From Climacteris rufus (lineage: Eukaryota; Chordata; Aves; Passeriformes; Climacteridae), in contig VZRZ01002253.1 in the NCBI GenBank assembly GCA_013398175.1, positions 62,001 to 126,000 of the forward strand: a stretch of DNA of 64,000 bases. The letters run 5' to 3'. The position numbers were made by a program, and so were the translations under genes. The notes below the pieces were generated by a model. The model was not told the origin of the DNA. It was given only the letters and a program-made list of their open reading frames with translations, and did no database searches. Positions 27,501 through 31,617 of the stretch are shown in pieces. The number at the start of each line of letters is the position of its first letter. Position 1 is the stretch's first letter.

Positions 27501-30500
27501 CAGCTGCATTGGGTTTCAGGGGTCTGGTTTCCCATTATGCTACTGTGTGACCCTGTATGTGTTTTAAAAGAGCTGTAACTTGGGTATGTATTTAAATGTT
27601 TGTACTGAGCCCCAAGGGCAAGTTATGTTCATGGACAATAGCCCTTTTAATTGTTTTGTTACAGCTTTTGATGATGCATATGCAGAATTCCAGCGACTCA
27701 AGTAAGTGCTACATCTTTTGTATTTTAATGCCATAATAAGTGTCTTTGCTTACAAAAATATTTTATTATTAATTTCATCAATAACATTATATTCTTCTCT
27801 TTTTTCTTCAACAACTTTAGGGCAGCAGCTTTTGCTGAGAAGAGTAAGTTTGTTTTGCATTTTATCAGAGGTGTTTTGCAATGCAGCTTAGTGTTCTTTT
27901 TAAGGCATCCATCGTGATATGCTGCCGTAACTTACTAAGTTCTATAACTGTAGAAATCCTCTGTTAGCACAAAATACAGCAATAACAATTTGTGGATTTA
28001 GCTGTCTTTAATTCCACTAAACACTACATATTTTGCAAGCCTCCACTGCATCTTCTTGTGTCTGCAGAGATTTGGTGAAGTGTGAATTATGTGTCATACA
28101 AGGAGGTGTTGAGTCTGAAAGCTGCTGATGGTACTGGATATTGGGATCTATCTATTGAGTAAAAAATTGCCTGCTGCTGCCTGTTGTGCACTGCTTGCTG
28201 AGACCCAGACAGTGGGGAAGCTTGTTACTGTTAGGGACTGCAGGAGTGCTGGAAATGATATCAATTTCCCTGGTAATCACAGGATGCTTCTGCCCACAAA
28301 GACAGCAGCAGAACAAATTTTCCTTAGATCTTAGATATCACCAAGATGCTAAAAGCAGACTCCTTATTTTCCTCTGGGCCCAACACATACACTGTCAAGC
28401 TCAGCAGTAGCTCCAAGGTTGTTATGCTATGGCACAAACTCTGCAAAAAAAAAAAAAAATCTACCATACAATACATTAAAAAACCCCAAAATATCACAAA
28501 AATGTGTATTATTATTTTAAAGATAACTAAAAACACCCAAAAAACCAATAAAACAAAAACAACCCAAAAAAACAACGGTAACTCATGACACCAAATTGTA
28601 AAATCATTAAGAAATGAATAATTTTGAGGTCCAACTTTCACACAGTCACCATATTTTTCTTTAACTCCTAGATCGTGGTAAAGTTGTTGGTGGTTTGCCT
28701 GATGTCGTTACTATAATGGATGGGAAGGTAAGGACAGCTTTTGTCATGCTGAGCAGTGAGAGGTTTACTTTGATGGCAAAAGGGGAGAGAATGCAGATGA
28801 TTTTATAGAAGCTGAAAGCAGAAGGAGAATAATTTGATTTTTAGTTCGCATCTATAATTTAATAAATTAGAACAGACCCAAATGATCTAAAATGTCTGTG
28901 GAATATATCTGTTCTCTGCTAAGTTTTTAATATTAACTTATTAGGACTAGATTAATTATTGTGAGTTAATTATTAATTGCTCTTAAATGAGATCACTTTT
29001 GAAAGCAATAGTAATTGTTGTCCATGTTAGAAAAAGGACAGAAAGAATAAAACTGACAGTATTAGACACTACATTATTTTCTCAAAATTTTATTTTTGTG
29101 TTTGCATCTTTACTTTTAAAAATATTTTATAGTAAGGCTAGTTCCTATATGATATTAGTTTACCTCCTACATGATATCACTTTGTCAAGAATATGCAAAG
29201 ACTTAGCTTGTCATCAGATTGTACTCAGAGTGTGTAAATCTTCCTTCAACATTCTGACTTTGGAGGCATGCAGCGTGCAAGACCACTTCTATTTGTGAAT
29301 ATATGGCATGTGAACACATGGCATGTGAACACAGATGGAATTTCTCAGCTCCCTCTGGGTCAGAATTTGGTGAAACCTGAAGGGGAATGTGGAGGGAATA
29401 TAAGGAAGAATTTTTTTGTTCCTTTTTTTTTTTGGTGTGTGTTTTTTAATTTGTTTGTTTGTTTTGTTTTGTTTTTTCCCTAACACAATGCTGCATATGT
29501 GAAATTCTTAAGGTGACTTCATTATCTAGCACAGGATTTTTGGGCAGGATTTTGCAGAATGAGTTTGCAGCAAAAGTAAAAAAAGTAGGCACTAATCAAT
29601 GCAATTTCACAAATAATTATTTTATTTTTTTCTGTGGTCACTGTACCTAAGTACATGAAGCATACACATGTATAGAGGGTGGTCAAAACGGGATTCAGCA
29701 ATACATCTATAAAAAATTGGAAGAATGACCATGAAAATTTTATGACCTCCTTAAATCCCAGTTCAGTCCTTGAAAAATACCTAAACTTCCAGGATGGTCT
29801 ATTAAGTAATTTCAGCTATTTTCTGAATATGCTGTACATGCCTTTAACACATGGCCAGGTTGGATTGGACTGTGAGAAATCCTGTCTAGCGGAAGGTGCC
29901 CCTACCTGTGGAAGGTGTTCCTCCCCATGCCAAGGGGATTGGAAGTAGATGATCTTTAAGGTCCCCTCTAACGCAAACCATTCTATGCTTTTATGAGTAC
30001 ATTACCAAAATTTATCTACTATCTGTTCTTCATGAAACATTTCCACTTTACTAGTCAGCAGCACCTGGAATCGATGTCCAGTGATTCATGCTATGTATTC
30101 TATTTTTAAGTGATTCTTTTTTTAATCATCTTAAGCAATAACCTCAGGAGGCCTTGATCACAAAAGATTTGCTCAGTTCTCCTCCCTGCTGTGTACAGGG
30201 AAGCTTCAAGGATGTTTTTAAAACTATCATTGCTTGAACCTCATGTCAGACTAATGGGTTGTCAGGAGTCTCCTGAAGGCAGGACTGTAATGACAGTCCA
30301 ACTTAGCATCTTCAGACACTGTAACCCCGAGGCTATTACTGTATCACAGTCACTGGTGAGATGGTGGAAAGTCTGACTCAAGGAAAAAGAAATATTAGGA
30401 ACTCTACTTTTCAGTCCTCAAGAACGTGATACTGTGTCTTAGTTTAATTACCTAGGGAAAAAACATGCCTGAAAGCAATACTGAGAATATTCTGGTTAAA

Positions 30501-30871
30501 CAAATCTTACTGACCTCAAAATTACCTCTGTTTTCCTCCCTCAGACACTGAATCTGACCTGTACTGTATTTGGAAATCCTGACCCTGAAGTGGTCTGGTT
30601 CAAGAACGACAAGGCCTTTGAAATTAATGAGCACTATGCATTTTCACTGGAACAAGGGAAATATGCTAGTTTAACAATCAAGGGAGTGACCTCAGAAGAT
30701 TCAGGCAAATATAGTATCCATGTCAAGAACAAGTATGGTGGGGAAACAGTGGATGTCACTGTAAGTGTGTACAGACATGGTGAAAAAATGCCTGAAATTA
30801 AGCCTGGCCAACTTGCTAAACCCAGGCCAATACCACCATCAGAAGAAGGCCTCAAACCTGAGGACAAGTGA
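3421..30871 (+). CDS. MYOM2: MYOM2 (M-protein / myomesin-2), 3' half, 18 coding exons, partial at the 5' end
   Basis: Myomesin-family proteins crosslink myosin filaments at the M-band of the sarcomere and bind titin. Eighteen exons with GT-AG borders join in frame (1,967 coding bases, about 655 residues) as FnIII (My8), Ig (My9), helix, Ig (My10), helix, Ig (My11), helix, Ig (My12), helix, Ig (My13), tail. Family-specific strings include LERLMALSYEIKNP, GKSASPLKILCTEEGIRL and GNPDPEVVWFKND. The C-terminal run VSVYRHGEKMPE resembles the M-protein tail rather than the MYOM1 tail, which decides the paralogue. All five Ig domains keep the F-strand D/N-x-G-x-Y pattern but lack a Cys two residues after the Tyr, as usual for cytosolic muscle Ig domains. 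About the first 55 percent of the protein lies upstream of the window. No frameshift or stop interrupts the joined frame. MYOM1 or MYOM3 is the alternative, less likely because of the tail. Confidence 0.95.
3764..3878 (+). CDS. MYOM2: MYOM2 exon: second half of FnIII domain My8
   Basis: The exon reads VTDLHEGHTYVFKVRAVNDA and then GVGKSSEISEPVLVEARP. L-x-E-G-x-x-Y-x-F-x-V-x-A-x-N is the classic E-F strand signature of FnIII. The acceptor is ttaag at 3,763 and the donor lies after 3,878 (cag|gtaaaa), leaving a phase-1 split glycine codon. With the previous exon the module is 294 bp, exactly 98 codons. Confidence 0.93.
4434..4590 (+). CDS. MYOM2: MYOM2 exon: Ig domain My9, N-terminal part
   Basis: After ttttgcag the frame reads TKEIYSGVDDEGNIYLAFDC and KEATDASHFAWGKSYEEIDD, ending ...IETEGN plus two bases of a His codon (phase 2, donor CA|gtaagt). 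FDC and FAW supply the B-strand Cys and C-strand Trp of an I-set Ig domain. The intron before it is phase 1. Confidence 0.93.
4695..4801 (+). CDS. MYOM2: MYOM2 exon: Ig domain My9, C-terminal part
   Basis: The exon reads SKLYFKNPDKSDLGTYSISV and SDTDGVSSSFVMDDE, with a phase-1 end (g|gtaagg). D-L-G-T-Y-S-I is the F-strand motif, with no Cys two residues after the Tyr. With the preceding exon the domain is 264 bp, 88 codons. Confidence 0.93.
5002..5172. repeat. Two 85-bp direct copies flanking a single N (probable assembly artefact)
   Basis: Positions 5,002-5,086 and 5,088-5,172 carry the same 85 bases: a CAGG...TTTCCC start, a 19-A run, then GACAAATTAGAATAG and a shared end at GATGT. They are separated only by N at 5,087. 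The few differences lie just before the poly-A run, where base calling is weakest. Equal length and the N in the middle fit unmerged overlapping contig ends rather than a biological tandem duplication. Confidence 0.85.
5980..6450 (-). mobile_element. Candidate antisense endogenous-retroviral LTR or leader fragment
   Basis: Base composition changes here relative to the surrounding intron. The minus strand shows an AATAAA signal (TTTATT at 6,380-6,385 on the plus strand) and a GGTAAGT splice-donor-like motif near 6,195, which would suit an LTR and leader. No terminal TG...CA pair or target duplication was found, and no reverse transcriptase coding is visible. The class is a guess from composition and partial resemblance to avian LTRs. 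Confidence 0.3.
7117..7161 (+). CDS. MYOM2: MYOM2 exon: helical linker between My9 and My10
   Basis: This 45-bp exon encodes a short helix, LERLMALSYEIKNP, preceded by a Glu codon shared with the exon before. Acceptor is ttttcag and donor is a|gtaagt. Both flanking introns are phase 1, so the exon could be included or skipped without changing frame. In crystal structures of the myomesin C-terminus, adjacent Ig domains are joined by such helices. The match to M-protein in this linker is strong. Confidence 0.93.
7636..7772 (+). CDS. MYOM2: MYOM2 exon: Ig domain My10, N-terminal part
   Basis: After tttccacag the frame reads IPLKSELAYEVLGKGEVRFW and IQAESLSPDSTFRFVINDRE, ending VENSD at a phase-0 donor (gat|gtaagt). 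VRFWIQAE is the B strand, where the usual Cys is replaced by Trp-Ile, so this domain has no B-strand Cys at all. The codon at the start is split (phase 1). Confidence 0.93.
7841..9152 (-). mobile_element. CR1 LINE, 5'-truncated, antisense, about 1.3 kb
   Basis: The minus strand carries the C-terminal reverse-transcriptase region of CR1 ORF2 in several frames. Frames at 8,148-8,375 and 8,354-8,611 contain SALVRPHLECCVQFWAPHYK and related text, broken by frameshifts and stops. The left edge (about 7,841-7,900) is the CR1 3' untranslated end. The right edge stops inside the ORF, as expected for 5' truncation. It sits in MYOM2 intron 6, opposite to the gene, and is too decayed to be active. Confidence 0.93.
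9153..9542. other. Intronic spacer between CR1 and solo LTR
   Basis: AT-rich intron sequence with no coding or repeat signal that I can support. Confidence 0.5.
9549..10150 (-). mobile_element. Solo LTR of an endogenous retrovirus, 602 bp, antisense
   Basis: The element begins TG and ends CA and is flanked by a perfect 6-bp target duplication, ACTTTC at 9,543-9,548 and at 10,151-10,156. Its ends form an inverted repeat (TGTAGCAGTG against TGTGGCAGTG, 9 of 10). Read on the minus strand it has a promoter layout: inverted CCAAT boxes (CCAAT on plus at 9,990 and 9,886) upstream of TATTTAAA (plus 9,856-9,863), followed by a GC-rich segment. No internal viral genes remain. The N at 9,750 is an assembly gap in the GC-rich part. 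The family is not assigned. Confidence 0.9.
10157..13294 (+). other. Rest of MYOM2 intron 6, no exon seen
   Basis: About 3.1 kb of AT-rich intron. No frame resembles a myomesin domain. There are scattered T runs (11,215-11,230 and 11,937-11,947) and a TTAATTAA-type AT tract near 13,165-13,188. Confidence 0.6.
13295..13439 (+). CDS. MYOM2: MYOM2 exon: Ig domain My10, C-terminal part
   Basis: After tttctttcag the frame reads RHKINCDRSNGIIEMLMEKF and TIDNEGTYTVQIQDGKAKNQ, ending SSLVLIGD with a phase-1 donor (g|gtatgt). N-E-G-T-Y-T-V is the F strand. With the 7,636 exon the domain is 282 bp, 94 codons. The two halves are separated by the 5.5 kb intron that holds the CR1 and the solo LTR. Confidence 0.93.
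13552..13611 (+). CDS. MYOM2: MYOM2 exon: helical linker between My10 and My11
   Basis: This 60-bp exon is bounded by phase-1 introns. It reads FKKVLAESELQRKEFLRK, a highly charged amphipathic helix. The acceptor is aaaatttag (weak polypyrimidine tract) and the donor is g|gtaaga. It is 113 bp downstream of the previous exon. Confidence 0.93.
13612..14980 (+). other. MYOM2 intron, nothing recognised
   Basis: 1.4 kb of AT-rich intron with a T/C-rich run at 14,299-14,323. No coding or repeat family is recognised. Confidence 0.6.
14981..15048 (+). CDS. MYOM2: MYOM2 exon: Ig domain My11, first part
   Basis: After tttctcag the exon completes a Gly codon and reads PHFSEFLYWKVTEECEVLLS then CK, ending at a phase-0 donor (aag|gtaaga). 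The LLSC Cys is the B-strand Cys. Length 68 bp. My11 is the only visible Ig domain split over three exons. Confidence 0.92.
15049..18817 (+). other. MYOM2 intron, 3.8 kb, no exon or clear repeat
   Basis: AT-rich intron. Short open frames at 16,393-16,614 and 17,647-17,877 show no family resemblance and have no splice-supported role. No CR1 or LTR signature was recognised. Confidence 0.6.
18818..18931 (+). CDS. MYOM2: MYOM2 exon: Ig domain My11, middle part
   Basis: After ttgtacag the frame reads VANTKKETDFKWYKDGSGVD and IEELPDLQKEECHLSIPK, 38 full codons, with phase-0 introns on both sides (donor aag|gtacag). FKWYKDG is the C strand with the core Trp. The exon is symmetric, so skipping would keep frame but delete the centre of the Ig fold. 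Confidence 0.93.
18932..20283 (+). other. MYOM2 intron, nothing recognised
   Basis: 1.35 kb of AT-rich intron. The open frame at 19,419-19,607 has no family signature. Confidence 0.6.
20284..20371 (+). CDS. MYOM2: MYOM2 exon: Ig domain My11, last part
   Basis: After ttccttgtag the frame reads LSRKDEGVYKATLSDDRGHD and VSSLELSGK with a phase-1 donor (g|gtaaca). K-D-E-G-V-Y-K-A is the F strand. The three My11 exons total 270 bp, 90 codons. Confidence 0.93.
20770..21240 (-). mobile_element. Endogenous-retroviral LTR, antisense, left edge eroded
   Basis: The right end reads ...CCAGTACA, so the minus strand begins TG. The terminal 45 bases closely resemble those of the element ending at 38,934: both contain AAGAAAATTAACT followed by TTATCCCA or CTATCCCA. 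On the minus strand a TATA motif (plus TATATA at 20,993) lies in the expected position. The segment near 20,790 shares a GATTGAG or GGTTGAG-type core with the LTRs at 38.3 and 60.0 kb. No target duplication was found and no viral genes are present. Confidence 0.72.
21241..21883 (+). other. MYOM2 intron between LTR and SINE
   Basis: AT-rich intron sequence, no recognisable feature. Confidence 0.5.
21884..22030 (+). mobile_element. tRNA-Ile-derived SINE with CR1-like 3' tail
   Basis: The head (about 21,884-21,960) is tRNA-like. Its A box is TAGTCCAGTTGG, a GTGCTACTAATGCCAAGG stretch resembles the anticodon arm of tRNA-Ile, and its B box is GGTCGTGGGTTGAATACC, ending GGGCCA. After a short link the tail reads CTTGATGATTTTTGTAGGTC then CCCTCCAGCTC and ATTCTGAG, the typical CR1 3' end. 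A tRNA head with a CR1-type tail is the design of the passerine SINE described from zebra finch. Mutations in the B box and the tail rule out a working tRNA gene. Confidence 0.85.
22031..23376 (+). other. MYOM2 intron, nothing recognised
   Basis: 1.3 kb of intron ending in an exceptionally long T tract (about 23,349-23,366) just before the acceptor at 23,376. No coding exon is seen. Confidence 0.6.
23377..23415 (+). CDS. MYOM2: MYOM2 exon: helical linker between My11 and My12
   Basis: A 39-bp exon bounded by phase-1 introns, reading VYDDIILALSGVSG across its split ends. The acceptor has a very long T tract and ends ctctgcag; the donor is g|gtaagt. It is the shortest and least charged of the four linkers, with a Gly and Ser-rich end that may weaken the helix. 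Confidence 0.92.
23416..24098 (+). other. MYOM2 intron, nothing recognised
   Basis: 683 bp of intron with no supported feature. Its acceptor TATGTAG is followed at once by GTAAGT (see findings). Confidence 0.6.
24099..24204 (+). CDS. MYOM2: MYOM2 exon: Ig domain My12, N-terminal part
   Basis: The exon completes a Gly codon and reads KSASPLKILCTEEGIRLQCF then LKYYNEEMKVNWCH, ending with two bases of an Arg codon (phase 2, donor ag|gtagat). LQCF supplies the B-strand Cys and VNWCH the C-strand Trp. The first six exon bases are GTAAGT, themselves a perfect donor consensus, but protein similarity shows they are coding. Confidence 0.92.
24205..27167 (+). other. MYOM2 intron, 3.0 kb, with an AT tract and an LTR
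   Basis: A low-complexity AT tract rich in TAATATTTAAT units lies at about 24,235-24,360, and a plus-strand LTR lies at about 25,941-26,254. Nothing else could be assigned. Confidence 0.6.
25941..26254 (+). mobile_element. Solo LTR-like element, plus strand (copy related to 43.3 kb)
   Basis: This segment aligns over its whole length with 43,331-43,636. Both begin GTTGCC(T/C)TGA, share CATTCCTTTCTC, then a GATGGA...TTTGACCA block, then a TATA-type motif (TATATAA at 26,154 here) with AATAAAG just downstream, and end at a CA. TATA followed by AATAAA within a short non-coding unit is LTR architecture. Edges are approximate and no target duplication was identified. Confidence 0.65.
27168..27331 (+). 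CDS. MYOM2: MYOM2 exon: Ig domain My12, C-terminal part
   Basis: After ttttctag the frame reads ESKISSGEKMKIGGGEDVAW and LQISEPTEKDKGNYTFEIFG, ending SYKRTLDLSGQ with a phase-1 donor (g|gtatat). K-D-K-G-N-Y-T-F is the F strand with no Cys. The domain is 270 bp (90 codons) over two exons. Confidence 0.93.
27665..27701 (+). CDS. MYOM2: MYOM2 exon: helical linker between My12 and My13, first part
   Basis: A 37-bp exon after ttgttacag, reading AFDDAYAEFQRL plus two bases of a Lys codon (phase 2, donor aa|gtaagt). Together with the 23-bp exon 119 bp downstream it encodes FDDAYAEFQRLKAAAFAEK, the longest linker helix. Confidence 0.92.
27821..27843 (+). CDS. MYOM2: MYOM2 23-bp micro-exon: helical linker between My12 and My13, second part
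   Basis: Acceptor caactttag, donor a|gtaagt. It finishes a Lys codon and reads AAAFAEK plus one base of an Asn codon. Neither it nor the 37-bp exon is divisible by three alone, but together they are 60 bp, so they must be included or skipped as a pair to keep frame. Confidence 0.9.
27844..28671 (+). other. MYOM2 intron with an A/C-rich low-complexity tract
   Basis: 828 bp of intron. Positions about 28,445-28,576 form an A/C-rich low-complexity run, starting with an A15 homopolymer and followed by AACCC and AAAAC-type units. No exon is present. Confidence 0.6.
28672..28727 (+). CDS. MYOM2: MYOM2 exon: start of Ig domain My13
   Basis: After aactcctag the exon completes an Asn codon and reads RGKVVGGLPDVVTIMDGK, with a phase-0 donor (aag|gtaagg). 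GLPDVVTI is the A' strand of the final Ig domain. 56 bp. Confidence 0.92.
29419..29476. repeat. T/G-rich simple repeat (TTTG/TTTTG type)
   Basis: A T run, then GTGTGTG, then TTTG and TTTTG units, in the last intron. Confidence 0.75.
29853..29996 (+). mobile_element. CR1 LINE 3' end, sense orientation
   Basis: The segment reads GGCCAGGTTGGATTGGACTG, then a GGAAGGTGTTCCTCCCCATG block, then GATGATCTTTAAGGTCCC and ends CCATTCTATGCTTTTATGAG, the diagnostic 3' end of CR1 elements. It is strongly 5'-truncated (about 145 bp) and lies 550 bp upstream of the final exon. Confidence 0.9.
30545..30871 (+). CDS. MYOM2: MYOM2 last coding exon: Ig domain My13 and C-terminal tail
   Basis: After ctccctcag the frame reads TLNLTCTVFGNPDPEVVWFK, has the F strand TSEDSGKYSI, and continues through VSVYRHGEKMPE to a Pro and Lys-rich tail ending at TGA 30,869-30,871. 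In myomesins the last Ig domain mediates antiparallel dimerisation. The tail ends KPEDK and differs from mammalian M-protein in its last residues, as this segment is variable. A GTAAGT lies inside the exon at 30,761 but the frame continues through it with family similarity. Confidence 0.95.
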   Translation, partial: TLNLTCTVFGNPDPEVVWFKNDKAFEINEHYAFSLEQGKYASLTIKGVTSEDSGKYSIHVKNKYGGETVDVTVSVYRHGEKMPEIKPGQLAKPRPIPPSEEGLKPEDK

Positions 30872-31459
30872 AAATCCAAAAACAGGTGAACCTTGACACT
30901 ATGCTTGACAAATGAAGTAGAATACACGAGCTGTAGTTGAGCTATTCCCACACAAAATTCATTGGTACACGTCCAAAGGGAAACTGAGCTTTTAAGTTTG
31001 CTTTAGGGAGGTAACCGTGCTGTGATGCTGTACACATCTGCAACAATCTCATTTTGAATGCATGCAATAGAGTGAGACTTCTAAATAGTGAAAAGCCAGA
31101 TTCCTGCCAGAGGTTCCCATATGCAAAGGCAAGTTTGAAAAACCTACAAACCTACATTAAACCTTCATTTTCACATTTTTTAATCCTCTGCAAAAATCCC
31201 CAAAACTCGAAGCAACCAAGAACCCTTTGAGAACAAATGTCCCATCAAAAAAGGCAGTGAACTGCAGTTAGAAATTCAGAGATTATCCCTTTGGCTCTGA
31301 AGCCTTTGGTCATGCAAGTCTAGTGAATGATCTTGCTTTAGTGGTGATGCTGTTGTTCTATCAATAGTGTGATTTTATCTTTAGTAGTCATTTACAATTG
31401 TTCATTGTTTACTCTCTGAACCATAGGTCACATGGTTGTATTTTTTCTTGGTTTGTGCT

Positions 31460-31465
31460 AATAAA
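31460..31465 (+). promoter_or_regulatory. MYOM2: Poly(A) signal AATAAA, proximal
   Basis: A canonical hexamer 589 bases after the stop codon, followed by a T and G-containing stretch (CCTTTGTTACTG) suitable as a downstream element. Confidence 0.65.
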
Positions 31466-31594
31466 AATTTAAAATCACCTTTGTTACTGACTGCTCCAAA
31501 TCACACCTAACTAGTTCTGTTTACTCTTTTTCATTGCTTAATTATTGCTTATTGCACAATTTCACAGCTGGTAGCATGCAGATTATTGACTTTC

Positions 31595-31600
31595 AATAAA
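31595..31600 (+). promoter_or_regulatory. MYOM2: Poly(A) signal AATAAA, distal
   Basis: A second canonical hexamer 135 bases further on, followed at about 31,630 by the GT-rich GGGTGGCATTTG. It may be the main site or an alternative end. Confidence 0.65.
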
Positions 31601-31617
31601 GAATGCAAATTATGGTT

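Larger units (their letters stand above)
28728..30544 (+). other. Last MYOM2 intron, 1.8 kb
   Basis: The intron holds a 15-bp direct tandem repeat at 29,303-29,332, a T/G-rich simple repeat at 29,419-29,476, and a CR1 3' end at 29,853-29,996. No exon is present. Confidence 0.6.
30872..31617 (+). other. MYOM2: MYOM2 3' untranslated region (inferred)
   Basis: Non-coding sequence from the stop codon to just past the second poly(A) signal. The end is inferred from the two AATAAA motifs; the shorter form would stop at about 31,480. Confidence 0.7.
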
